In this document: positions 1-7,014 of the stretch, piece after piece
Numbering within the stretch: the stretch's first letter is position 1
Layout: every line of letters begins with the position of its first letter
Source of the DNA: Thalassarchaeum sp002495735
Lineage (GTDB): Archaea; Thermoplasmatota; Poseidoniia; Poseidoniales; Thalassarchaeaceae
Assembly: GCA_937911265.1 (NCBI GenBank)
Contig: CALDRG010000033.1
Location: 1-24,640 of the forward strand
DNA: 24,640 nucleotides
Direction: 5' to 3'
Position numbers and translations under genes: made by a program
The notes under the pieces: model-generated
Databases searched by the model: none
What the model was told of the DNA's origin: nothing
Seen by the model: the letters and a program-made list of their open reading frames with translations, nothing else

Positions 1-39
1 CAGCACCAGCAGCACAGCGACACGCCGACTGCGCTCCAT
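1..39 (-). CDS. N-terminal fragment of a leftward gene, possibly secreted or membrane protein
   Basis: Only the first 13 codons lie in the window. Read leftward from the ATG at 39 they give MERSRRVAVLLVL, a short arginine-rich stretch followed by a hydrophobic run, as in the start of a signal peptide or membrane anchor. The frame stays open upstream to a GTG at 75, which would add 12 residues, so the start is uncertain. The gene would be divergent from the dehydrogenase/hydratase fusion at 133, leaving about 60-90 bp for two promoters. The product cannot be identified from so little sequence. Confidence 0.35.
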   Translation of the reverse strand, partial: MERSRRVAVLLVL

Positions 40-132
40 GCCCGGCACAGGTTCGGTGCGGCTGAATAAGTTCACGGCGGGCGGAATTTGGCTTTCCGCT
101 GCATTGATGGATGAAAGGCAGGTGGCCCGAGC

Positions 133-2193
133 ATGCGCACCGTAGAGAGCATAGCGATAATCGGTGCGGGAAACATGGGCTCCGGAATCGCCCAGAAGAG
201 CGCTCAGGAGCACTTTGAGGTCCAGATGGTCGACCGCGAGCAGCAGTGGGTCGACAAGGGCCAACAGATTATCTCAGACTTTCTTGAGGAGGCCTTGGAG
301 AGGAGGATCTTCTCACCGGCCCAGATTGAGGGCATCGGGAGTCGTGTCACCGGAGTAGTCGGAACCGAGAACGTCGCGTCTGACACAGACCTAGTCATCG
401 AAGCGGTGTTTGAGGACTTCGACATCAAGACCGAGGTATTCGGCATCCTAGACGAGGTCTGTGACGAGCATACCATCCTAGCCAGCAACACCTCGTCACT
501 CTCCGTCAACGACCTAGCCGAAGCCGTCGGCAGGCCGGATCGTTTTGTTGGACTACACTTCTTCTACCACCCAGCCAAGAACAGGCTGATTGAGGTCATC
601 CCTGCCAAGACCACTTCGCCAGAGACTCTGGCCGCAGTGGAGCAGTACTGCAAGACCATGGGCAAGGTCGTCATCGTCTGCAAGGACAAACCAGGCTTCG
701 TCGTCAACCGCTTTTTCGTGCCTTGGCTGAACGAGGCCTGCAGACTGCTGGAGGAGGGCGTTGGCTCAACCGCCCAGATTGATGCAGTAGCTCGCGACGC
801 ATTTCGAATCGGCCTAGGGCCGTTCGCGCTGATGAACCTGACAGGATCACCGATTGCACTGCACTCTACTGACTACCTAGCTGCACAGCTAGACACGCCG
901 CGCTACTTGGCCACTCAGAGCCTGCGCGACCTCGTCGCAGAAGGCAGAATATGGGAGATTGGAGAAGATGAGGGGTGCAGCGACGAGTCTGCAGTGATTA
1001 TCCGCGAGCGCCTACTCGGACAGGTCTTCGCCGTATCATCCCAGATAGTGGACGAGGGTATCTGCTCGATAGAGGACGTCGACCGAGGCGCCAAGGTCGG
1101 TCTGCGCTGGGCGCGCGGACCATTCGAGCTCGCCAACCGCATAGGCGTGGGCGAGGCTGTGCGTATGGCATCTGCATACGCTGCAGAGTCGGAGTTGAAT
1201 CTGCCTGACTGGTTCACTATCAGGAAAGAGTCGTTCGAGTTCTCATACATCGATGTCGGAGTCGAAGACGGCATCGCCACGGTGCGCATAAACAGGCCCG
1301 AGGCGATGAATGCGCTGAACGTCACCTTGGTATCACAACTGGGGGAAGCGTTGGATGGGCTGAACTCCCGCGATGATGTCACAACGATTGTATTGGAAGG
1401 AGCGGGGAAGGCCTTCGTCGCCGGCGCGGACGTGAAATTCTTCGTTGACAAGATTCGTGCCGACGCGATTCAGGACATCTACGACTTCACCGCGCACGGT
1501 CACGCGGTTCTGGGCAAGCTGGAGAACAGTCAGAAGACCACAATTGCGCTGACCACCGGACTGGCGCTTGGAGGCGGGCTTGAGTTGGCCCTAGCATGCG
1601 ACTACAGGGTCGGCACCCGCCGCACCCAGTTCAGATTCCCAGAAACCGGTATCGGGATTTACCCCGGGCTCGGGGGCACTCAGAGGACCCCGCGTATCTG
1701 CGGTCTCGAGTGCGCTCGCTACGCAGTGCTCGCGGGCAACTTCCTCGATGCGGCGACCGCCGAGGCACTCGGTCTGCTGACCCATCTGGTCGAGCCCTCG
1801 CAAGTCGAGGCCACCGTGGCTTCGATAGCATCTGCAGGCAAGCCCGAGGATAAGTACCCTGGTCGCCCGGCTGATTCAGAGAACGCCACGGTCGCCTTCG
1901 CGACATCGTTCTACTCGGACGACAACATGTCCTCACTGATGTCCGGGGAGGTTCCGGATGGTTTCGACATCGCGGACAAAGCAACCTCTAGGCAGCTCAA
2001 GTCGCTGTCCCGGGCCGCGCCAATCGCACTCTCGATGGCTAACGATTTACTCGACGTATCTGCTGATTCGGATCTCGAGGCTGGCCTAGAGGGCGAGCTT
2101 GAGAGGCTGGATGGGATTTTCGGGACCACGGACGCCCTCGAGGGCCTGAGCGCGCTGATTGAAGGCCGTAGACCCAATTACACCAATGCATGA
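133..2193 (+). CDS. 3-hydroxyacyl-CoA dehydrogenase / enoyl-CoA hydratase fusion
   Basis: This bifunctional enzyme should hydrate enoyl-CoA and oxidise the resulting 3-hydroxyacyl-CoA with NAD+, two steps of beta-oxidation or of crotonyl-CoA/3-hydroxybutyryl-CoA conversion. Residues 1-190 form a Rossmann domain (GAGNMGSGIAQ near residue 11), with the NTSSLS, GLHFF and PGFVVNR motifs of hydroxyacyl-CoA dehydrogenases. Residues about 190-365 hold the C-terminal dehydrogenase domain. A crotonase domain begins near residue 375 with oxyanion-hole AGADVKFF. Its two catalytic glutamates are E484 (GGGLELALACD) and E504 (FPETGIGIYPGLGGTQR), 20 residues apart as in rat hydratase. The order dehydrogenase-then-hydratase is the archaeal one and the reverse of bacterial FadB/FadJ. 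Start is the ATG just before the Rossmann fold. It may work on fatty acids or on short acyl-CoAs; the sequence does not decide. Confidence 0.93.
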   Translation: MRTVESIAIIGAGNMGSGIAQKSAQEHFEVQMVDREQQWVDKGQQIISDFLEEALERRIFSPAQIEGIGSRVTGVVGTENVASDTDLVIEAVFEDFDIKTEVFGILDEVCDEHTILASNTSSLSVNDLAEAVGRPDRFVGLHFFYHPAKNRLIEVIPAKTTSPETLAAVEQYCKTMGKVVIVCKDKPGFVVNRFFVPWLNEACRLLEEGVGSTAQIDAVARDAFRIGLGPFALMNLTGSPIALHSTDYLAAQLDTPRYLATQSLRDLVAEGRIWEIGEDEGCSDESAVIIRERLLGQVFAVSSQIVDEGICSIEDVDRGAKVGLRWARGPFELANRIGVGEAVRMASAYAAESELNLPDWFTIRKESFEFSYIDVGVEDGIATVRINRPEAMNALNVTLVSQLGEALDGLNSRDDVTTIVLEGAGKAFVAGADVKFFVDKIRADAIQDIYDFTAHGHAVLGKLENSQKTTIALTTGLALGGGLELALACDYRVGTRRTQFRFPETGIGIYPGLGGTQRTPRICGLECARYAVLAGNFLDAATAEALGLLTHLVEPSQVEATVASIASAGKPEDKYPGRPADSENATVAFATSFYSDDNMSSLMSGEVPDGFDIADKATSRQLKSLSRAAPIALSMANDLLDVSADSDLEAGLEGELERLDGIFGTTDALEGLSALIEGRRPNYTNA

Positions 2194-2227
2194 GAACTCT
2201 GAATACGGGAGGCTCTGCTGGACCAGC

Positions 2228-2308
2228 ATGGCATACGGATGTCCGCGTTGTGGTTGGACCGGTGACGATCCGATGGAGTCGCGTGGCGTAGACTTGAGAT
2301 GCAGCTAG
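2228..2308 (+). CDS. possible 26-residue mini zinc-ribbon protein or remnant
   Basis: A short frame reads MAYGCPRCGWTGDDPMESRG and then VDLRCS before TAG. The CPRCG motif is a typical zinc knuckle and a third Cys sits next to the C-terminus. A full ribbon would need a second CxxC, which is missing, so this is either a minimal metal-binding peptide or the start of a truncated gene. GGGAGG lies at 2209-2214, about 13 bases ahead of the ATG, which is far for a ribosome binding site. It ends within the tail of the convergent 49-residue ORF. Evidence is limited to the motif and short frame. Confidence 0.25.
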   Translation: MAYGCPRCGWTGDDPMESRGVDLRCS

Positions 2309-2454
2309 TTCCTAGGAGATTGCTTCCAAGCAGGTGCCCGGTAGTTCGCAATCTCAGCGTAGAGTGCTGCCCTCAGACTAAATCTCGGCACCTCAACCAT
2401 TGCATCGCAATCACCTATCGTCTCATCCAACCAGTTCTCCAATAATCTGTCCAT
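2305..2454 (-). CDS. small 49-residue protein with strong ribosome binding site
   Basis: The frame begins ATG at 2454 and codes for MDRLLENWLDETIGDCDAMV, then a basic tail ending in KQSPRN. A perfect AGGAGG (2467-2462) sits seven bases before the ATG, the best Shine-Dalgarno match near any small frame here and the main reason to accept it. The N-terminal half is acidic and looks helical, the C-terminal half basic. There is no signal peptide, membrane span or metal motif. It is divergent from the HxlR-type regulator at 2586, and the 130 bp between them carry a duplicated operator-like motif, so it may be controlled by that regulator. I do not recognise the family. Confidence 0.5.
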   Translation of the reverse strand: MDRLLENWLDETIGDCDAMVEVPRFSLRAALYAEIANYRAPAWKQSPRN

Positions 2455-2475
2455 GTGGTTTCCTCCTGCTACTTA

Positions 2476-2492
2476 GTGCAGTTTACACACTA
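2476..2492. repeat. operator-like 17-mer, copy 1
   Basis: GTGCAGTTTACACACTA matches 15 of 17 bases with the copy at 2543-2559. Including the two bases before it, TAGTG (2474-2478) and CACTA (2488-2492) form an inverted repeat. It lies 22-38 bases before the start of the leftward 49-residue ORF, over its likely promoter. A related TTACACT is at 2533-2539. Confidence 0.5.
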
Positions 2493-2542
2493 ATCATCTA
2501 ATTCCTGTATATCAACCGAGGAGTATTCACGATTACACTGAG

Positions 2543-2559
2543 GTGCATTTTATACACTA
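2543..2559. repeat. operator-like 17-mer, copy 2, overlapping a TATA-like box
   Basis: GTGCATTTTATACACTA is the second copy, 67 bases from the first. It contains TTTTATA (2548-2554), a good archaeal TATA-like box about 34 bases before the ATG of the HxlR-type gene, which implies a near-leaderless transcript. A protein bound here would block that promoter, as expected for autoregulation. The role is inferred. Confidence 0.5.
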
Positions 2560-2585
2560 GATGGGTCCTGCGCAACCTGTTACCA

Positions 2586-3041
2586 ATGTCACGTGGTCCT
2601 TTGCGAATCTCCTCCTCAGACCTCAAGATGATTCGTGGGGCGATCTCCGAAGTGGAGGAAAGTGGCGCGATGATTCGCAGGTCGTTCGGGAAATACAACG
2701 ACGATGATTTCGATATTGGTTGGGAGGTTGATGCTGCCGTAGACGCGTTCTCGATCTTCAGCTCGAAGTGGACCATCGAGATCCTAGCGACTCTGTACAT
2801 CGCTGGCGACCGTCGCTTCAACGAGATGAGGAAACTTCTGCACGGTATCAGCAGCAGGACCCTCTCGGACAAGTTGACCACCTGCGTTCAGAACGAACTT
2901 GTGGACAGAGTGGTCGATGACGGACCGCCAATCCGAGTCATCTATCGCCTCACCGAACATGGTCGAGAGGCTGGCAGGCTGCTAAGTCCACTGGTGGCTT
3001 ACATGAAACTGTATCAGCGCAAGGTCGTCGGACCCAAGTAA
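2586..3041 (+). CDS. HxlR-family winged-helix transcriptional regulator
   Basis: The 151-residue protein has a C-terminal HxlR-type winged helix (about residues 50-145). Hallmarks are the segment FSSKWTIEILATLYIAGDRR, the recognition-helix stretch RFNEMRKLLHGISSRTLSDK, and the wing IRVIYRLTEHGREAG. HxlR proteins usually bind DNA as dimers at short palindromes, and many repress or activate a neighbouring gene in response to aldehydes, quinones or other electrophiles. The first 45 residues are an extra acidic N-terminus; ATGs at residues 15 and 29 are alternative starts. It has only one Cys, at residue 109, so a two-Cys redox switch is unlikely. The duplicated 17-mer just upstream is its probable operator (inference). 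It is divergent from the 49-residue ORF. Confidence 0.88.
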   Translation: MSRGPLRISSSDLKMIRGAISEVEESGAMIRRSFGKYNDDDFDIGWEVDAAVDAFSIFSSKWTIEILATLYIAGDRRFNEMRKLLHGISSRTLSDKLTTCVQNELVDRVVDDGPPIRVIYRLTEHGREAGRLLSPLVAYMKLYQRKVVGPK

Positions 3042-3045
3042 GTGG

Positions 3046-3081
3046 GCATACCGAGCATACCCTGCACAACCAACCGTATGC
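3046..3081. repeat. GCATACC direct pair with inverted GTATGC
   Basis: GCATACC occurs at 3046-3052 and 3055-3061, and the complement GTATGC at 3076-3081, in the 70-bp gap before the membrane-anchored regulator. The arrangement could be an operator or a weak hairpin ending the HxlR transcript. The sequence alone does not choose between them. Confidence 0.3.
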
Positions 3082-3111
3082 TTCAAAGGTCGTACGACGA
3101 CGAAAGGTGTC

Positions 3112-3765
3112 ATGGCACTGATTGAACAATGGCGCAGTACGCGTCCTTGGTTCGTTGACGGGCTTGTTGCCATAGTCGGAGGGACTCTGGGCCTTGCCGG
3201 CCTTCTTCCGTTAATCGCGCCTATTGCTCAGGGCACTCTGGCAGCGCCCAAAGATCACTCTTGGGAGCACCCACTTAGAAAGCGCATTCTCAACACCCTT
3301 GAGCGTTCTCCGGGGATTCATTTTCGTGAGTTACAGCGTCAGCTGGACGCTGCCAACGGCACCCTTCGCCACCACCTCGACGTGCTGATGAACGAATCTT
3401 CGGTGACCACTATGCCGGTAAATGGGAGGACCTGTTACTACATCGGAGCGCCCTCACAAGTAGAGATTCTTGCCGGGACTGGTGTGACCAATCAGAGCCG
3501 TGCGGCTGAGATGCTTCCAGTCGGACTGTCAACCGTACAGCGCAAAGTAGTCGCTAGGTTATCTAATACTCCTGAACCAGTCTCGCAGGCTCAACTAGCG
3601 CGCGACCTCGGTAGGTCTCGTGCCTCGGTGCACTCAGCGATAGGAGTACTGCGTCAGCGCGGCATACTGTGCCCAGCCAGACTGGCTCTGGCGCCACACA
3701 TGTCCGGGCTGCAGACCTCTCAGGTCGACTACCCGTGGTTGGACGTTCGCGTCGAATACGCCTGA
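3112..3765 (+). CDS. membrane-anchored dual winged-helix regulator
   Basis: The 217-residue protein starts with a short polar segment and one hydrophobic span of about residues 17-44 (VDGLVAIVGGTLGLAGLLPL and onward). Two winged-helix domains follow. The first (about 52-112) holds HPLRKRILNTLERSPGIHFR, then ELQRQLDAANGTLRHHLDVL and a GRTCYYIG wing. The second (about 140-185) holds QAQLARDLGRSRASVHSAIG followed by VLRQRGIL. Both resemble the ArsR/MarR-like fold of archaeal regulators. One membrane span plus cytoplasmic DNA-binding domains suggests a membrane-tethered regulator; the signal sensed is unknown. GGTG lies shortly before the ATG. It is followed 56 bases later by another dual wHTH protein, suggesting the two act together or arose by duplication. 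Confidence 0.75.
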   Translation: MALIEQWRSTRPWFVDGLVAIVGGTLGLAGLLPLIAPIAQGTLAAPKDHSWEHPLRKRILNTLERSPGIHFRELQRQLDAANGTLRHHLDVLMNESSVTTMPVNGRTCYYIGAPSQVEILAGTGVTNQSRAAEMLPVGLSTVQRKVVARLSNTPEPVSQAQLARDLGRSRASVHSAIGVLRQRGILCPARLALAPHMSGLQTSQVDYPWLDVRVEYA

Positions 3766-3804
3766 GTCCGCACCGGAGACTGGCCAAGCCTCTTGAGCCT
3801 CGAA

Positions 3805-3823
3805 ATGCGCGCGGAGCGCGCAT
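3805..3823. repeat. perfect inverted repeat covering the start codon of the next gene
   Basis: ATGCGCGC-GGA-GCGCGCAT has 8-bp arms and a 3-base centre. The last two bases are the first two of the ATG at 3822, so in RNA the hairpin would close over that start codon; in DNA it could be an operator. Confidence 0.55.
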
Positions 3824-4904
3824 GTTCAGAGTCAGGCTGTCCGAATCGCCTATGCCGACGGGTAGCAAGGACCCGGATGTCCTGCTGTCCTGGCTGCTCG
3901 ATTCGATGGGGATGGTCAGGCGCAAGACAGAGGGGGCTAGCGTCGAGGACGAGCAGGGTGCACTGCACAGACTGTTGCGTGAGACAGTGTTGATTGACCC
4001 TCTCAGAGGTTGGGACGCCAGAGAATTGGGAGATTCCAGCGGCCTATCTCAAACCGGCGTCCACCACCAACTCGTCAAACTAAGGGAGTCCGGACTGTTG
4101 GCCGCCGACACTGAGGGGCGCTGGCACATCCACGTTCTCAGAGGGGGCTCAGTTAGTGCAGCTATCGAGCTGGTCTCGGTCCAGGCCCGGGCGATTCTGG
4201 ACCTGCGCCTATCCAAGCTAGCCGAAGTCATCTCCGAGTCTGACGACAGGATGGTTGCCTCTAGCGAGAATGATGAGAAGGCATTCCGCATCGAAGTGGC
4301 CGAGCCGGGTGTCATCGCGGAAGGCGAGGACTGGTTAGATGCGCTGGTACGTGACCTCGGACTGAGCGGCGAGCGAGCCAAGCCGGGTGACAAGTTGTCG
4401 CGCAACCTACTCGAGGAGTTGTTGTCAAGCAATAGAGCCGTCACACTGCTCGCTCTAGCCGACAAGTGCGACGACTCTCGGGCCCGTGTTCAGAGATCGA
4501 TTGAACGCATGCGGGCTGCGGGCGTCGTCGAGCGTGTGCCAATGCTGGATCGAATAGCCCAAGACGTGTACGGTGGCCTGATGCGACAGTACAATGCGCG
4601 AGGCGAAGAGTGGTTGATGACAAGAGGAGGGGTAGGCAGACTGGACGATTCCGTCTCGAAAGCTCTAATCTCTGGCGTCAGGAAGAAGTCGTTGAATATC
4701 GAGAAGGTGCAGAAGATACTGGACCCGGTGCCGGTGGATTCACAGAAAGTACTGCTCAACACCCTCGGAGGCAGGATGCCTTACGGATTCAGAATCGCAG
4801 GCAGGGACGGAGATGCAGTGAAGGAGAAGGTGATGCGTCGGGTCGAGAAGACACTGCGTCGGATGAAGACTGTTGCTCAGCGGCTCGATGAGGCTCTGGC
4901 ATAG
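3822..4904 (+). CDS. tandem winged-helix protein, probable transcriptional regulator
   Basis: The 360-residue soluble protein begins MFRVRLSESPMPTGS. The frame is open further upstream, but that part overlaps the previous gene and has shadow-like composition, so the ATG at 3822 was chosen; 3852 is an alternative. An N-terminal winged helix (about residues 40-110) shows GWDARELGDSSGLSQTGVHH and QLVKLRESGLLA. A second helix-turn-helix (about residues 195-245) shows LADKCDDSRARVQRSIERMR followed by AAGVVERV. The C-terminal part is basic and ends in a helical tail rich in Lys/Arg. No membrane span is present. It directly follows the membrane-anchored regulator and ends adjoining the convergent DUF2237 gene. 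The regulator call rests on the two HTH segments only; the target is unknown. Confidence 0.65.
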   Translation: MFRVRLSESPMPTGSKDPDVLLSWLLDSMGMVRRKTEGASVEDEQGALHRLLRETVLIDPLRGWDARELGDSSGLSQTGVHHQLVKLRESGLLAADTEGRWHIHVLRGGSVSAAIELVSVQARAILDLRLSKLAEVISESDDRMVASSENDEKAFRIEVAEPGVIAEGEDWLDALVRDLGLSGERAKPGDKLSRNLLEELLSSNRAVTLLALADKCDDSRARVQRSIERMRAAGVVERVPMLDRIAQDVYGGLMRQYNARGEEWLMTRGGVGRLDDSVSKALISGVRKKSLNIEKVQKILDPVPVDSQKVLLNTLGGRMPYGFRIAGRDGDAVKEKVMRRVEKTLRRMKTVAQRLDEALA

Positions 4905-5267
4905 TCAGTCGGCGTGCTGTTCCAAAGTCTCTAGAGCGACTATCTGAAGCGTTTCCTCGTGTGTTGCCTCCAGCACGATGGGGCATGCCACCCCTGCTTC
5001 GGTTGCATCCTGCCACGTCTGGGCGCATACGCACCACCTGTCTCCAGCCTTCAGTCCGGGGAAGTTGAACTCTGGGGCAGGAGTAATGAGATCATTTCCA
5101 TGCTGCCGTGCAAACTCGAGAAATTCATCTGTGACTAAGCAGCATACCGTGTGCAGCCCCCTGTCACTGCGATCAGTATTGCAGCAGCCGTCTCTGAACC
5201 AACCTGTGGGGGGTTCAGTTGAGCAGGGTTGGAGATTCTCTCCGAGTACATTGAACGAGGGAAACAC
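4905..5267 (-). CDS. DUF2237 family protein
   Basis: The 120-residue protein matches the DUF2237 pattern closely: NVLGENLQPCS, TGWFRDGCCNT, GLHTVCCLVTDEFLEF, PEFNFPGLKAGDRWCVCAQT and VLEATHEET, with many conserved Cys. The biochemical role of the family is not known; the Cys-rich conserved core suggests metal or redox chemistry, but that is inference. The GTG at 5267 was chosen because it begins just before the conserved NVLG and gives the usual family length. The upstream ATG at 5366 would overlap the preceding tRNA-dihydrouridine synthase gene by 62 bases. Its stop codon adjoins that of the convergent regulator gene with no gap. It is probably the last gene of the leftward rpsB-dus set. Confidence 0.85.
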   Translation of the reverse strand: MFPSFNVLGENLQPCSTEPPTGWFRDGCCNTDRSDRGLHTVCCLVTDEFLEFARQHGNDLITPAPEFNFPGLKAGDRWCVCAQTWQDATEAGVACPIVLEATHEETLQIVALETLEQHAD

Positions 5268-5304
5268 GTTTCCCGCATCGGACAGGCTCTGATTAACTCG
5301 CCTA

Positions 5305-6285
5305 TCAGGCAGCCACTGTATGAGAATCAGAAAGCGCCTCCAAATATTCGGTGACCCTGCTTCCAAGTTCAGTTTGGTCTAGTGTGGAGTGGAGGTTGAC
5401 CCTCATGGCTGAGGCGCCTGGCAGCCCTTTGGTGAAAGATACCGCGTGCCGCTTGAGGTTCTTGTTCATCTGCGTGGGATATACCTCATCACTCAGTTCG
5501 AGGTATCGCTCCCAACACCAGAGTCGGGCCACTGCGGGGTCGTCGGATCCCCATGGAGGATTCTGGTCGTGCCAGCCCATATCACGCTTAATCTCATGGA
5601 ACACTGTTGGCCTACCTATGGCTCCGCGTCCGATCATCAGGCCGGCTGCACCGGTAGCCTCGAGGCATGCTGTGGCGGTGGTTGCGTCAACCACATCGCC
5701 ATTGGCGATGACTGGTATGTCAACGGCTTCTACGATATTGCGAATCTGCTGCCAATCGGCCTCGCCGGAGTACCTCTGGCGCAGTGTGCGGCCATGCACG
5801 CAGATTCGCTTGATGCCCTCGGCCTCCAGCCGCTGCGCAACCTCTAGAGCCGTGTTGGGTCCACCACCGGTGCCGAGCCTCACCTTGACAGTAATCGGTA
5901 CCTCGGCTACATCGAGACAGGCCCTCACCATCCCTACAACTCTGTCAGGATCTCTAAGCAAGGCGGCCCCGGCGTCGTTGCGGCAGACCTTGGGGGCAGG
6001 GCAGCCGAAGTTGATGTCGATGACGTCGGCCCTGTCCTGCAACAGTTCGACAGTTTCGACCATCTCTGAGGTTATTCCACCGAAGATCTGTGGGATGAAT
6101 GGCTTCTCGCGAGGATCACTCTCGACCTTGAGCCATGAGTGCGTGTTGCGCCTAGTCAAACCCGAAGCGGCAGTGAACTCGGTGACAGTAACATCGGCAC
6201 CGCACTCGCGCGCGAGTAGTCTGTAGGCAAGGTCGGTGACCCCTGCCATGGGGGCGAGGAATAGTGGCACGGGCTCATTGGGCAC
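5305..6285 (-). CDS. dus: tRNA-dihydrouridine synthase
   Basis: This FMN enzyme reduces specific uridines in tRNA to dihydrouridine using NAD(P)H. The 326-residue protein is a TIM barrel beginning VPLFLAPMAGVTD, the phosphate-binding start of the family. DINFGCPAPKV carries the catalytic Cys, and KVRLG, ICVHGRTLRQRYSGEADW, PVIANGDV and GLMIGRGAIGRP are all present in order. The start is a GTG, with no better start ahead of the barrel. It lies 41 bases after rpsB on the same strand, a plausible translation-linked operon. The exact tRNA position modified cannot be told from the sequence. Confidence 0.94.
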   Translation of the reverse strand: MPNEPVPLFLAPMAGVTDLAYRLLARECGADVTVTEFTAASGLTRRNTHSWLKVESDPREKPFIPQIFGGITSEMVETVELLQDRADVIDINFGCPAPKVCRNDAGAALLRDPDRVVGMVRACLDVAEVPITVKVRLGTGGGPNTALEVAQRLEAEGIKRICVHGRTLRQRYSGEADWQQIRNIVEAVDIPVIANGDVVDATTATACLEATGAAGLMIGRGAIGRPTVFHEIKRDMGWHDQNPPWGSDDPAVARLWCWERYLELSDEVYPTQMNKNLKRHAVSFTKGLPGASAMRVNLHSTLDQTELGSRVTEYLEALSDSHTVAA

Positions 6286-6310
6286 GAGCGGCGGTTCGGT
6301 AACCCCTCTA

Positions 6311-6329
6311 TGAGGCCGTCGAGGCCTCA
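6311..6329. terminator. inverted repeat between rpsB and dus
   Basis: TGAGGCC-GTCGA-GGCCTCA has perfect 7-bp arms and a 5-base loop and includes the rpsB stop codon. On the leftward transcript it forms a hairpin between rpsB and dus. No T-run follows, so it may be a processing or partial-termination site rather than a full terminator. Confidence 0.35.
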
Positions 6330-6941
6330 GAAGGTGGATTCCCAGTCATCGACGCTCTGGGAGCGTTCCCAGTCGGCGTCGGATATGGACTTCCCAATCT
6401 TGAGAATCTCTCGAGCCAGCAGCCAGTAGACAAGAGCTAGTGAGCGTCGTCCCTTGTTGTTGGCAGGCAGAACCAGGTCGACGTTGCGCAGCATGTTATT
6501 GGCATCACAGATGCCGACCACCGGCAGGCCCGAGCTAACAGCCTCCGACAAGGCCTGGGCGTCTGCAGCCGGGTCGGTGACGAGAATCACTTCGGGCTCG
6601 ATGTAGGTTCGTAGACGTGGATTGGTCAGCGTACCGGGGATAAATCGCCCGACGATGCGCATCGCACCGATGTTGTCGGCGAACTTGCGAGCTGGGCGCT
6701 GGCCGTACTGCCGGGCGCTCACGACGAGAATCCTCGCGGGGTCGAAGCGGGAAAGAAACTTGGCCACTACTCGGATGCGCGAATCGGTCTCGTGGACGTC
6801 TATCAGATGCAGCCCGCTTGAGTCCTGACGCAAGGTGTCTAGGAACTTCTTCATGTCCGCAGATTTCTGATTAGTTCCTATGTGCACTGCGTGCTGCTCG
6901 TACACATCATGCGGCACGAGAAGGGCTAGGCTCTCATCCAA
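6327..6941 (-). CDS. rpsB: small ribosomal subunit protein uS2
   Basis: The 204-residue protein is an archaeal/eukaryal-type S2, part of the 30S subunit head-body junction. Recognisable segments are HAVHIGTNQKS near the N-terminus, the ILVVSARQYGQRPARKFAD region, RFIPGTLTNP, PEVILVTDPAADAQALSEA, and SSGLPVVGICDANN, which ends at the conserved LPANNKGRRSLALVYWLLAREIL. The length is normal for archaeal S2 and the coiled-coil insert of bacterial S2 is absent. It is followed 41 bases later by dus. In many archaea S2 sits with eno, rpoN and rpoK; here it is flanked by a lipoprotein and dus instead. Confidence 0.96.
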   Translation of the reverse strand: MDESLALLVPHDVYEQHAVHIGTNQKSADMKKFLDTLRQDSSGLHLIDVHETDSRIRVVAKFLSRFDPARILVVSARQYGQRPARKFADNIGAMRIVGRFIPGTLTNPRLRTYIEPEVILVTDPAADAQALSEAVSSGLPVVGICDANNMLRNVDLVLPANNKGRRSLALVYWLLAREILKIGKSISDADWERSQSVDDWESTF

Positions 6942-7014
6942 GTTGAATCCTCAGCGTCGCGGCGACCTGCCCTCGACTCATAAGCGCTACGCATCTCACT
7001 ATAGAGGCCAGAGG

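Noticed and set aside
915..1451. A 178-residue leftward frame within the HAD/ECH fusion gene
   Set aside because: It is Ser-rich shadow sequence spanning the linker and crotonase start of a well-supported gene.
3669..3821. N-terminal extension of the tandem winged-helix gene into the previous gene
   Set aside because: The 51 extra residues are Arg/Pro-rich, overlap a supported gene in another frame and have no match to the fold; the ATG at 3822 is better placed.
5351..6226. A 291-residue rightward frame opposite dus
   Set aside because: It lies entirely antisense to a strong tRNA-dihydrouridine synthase match, is Ser/Ala/Pro-rich like a shadow frame and shows no domain.
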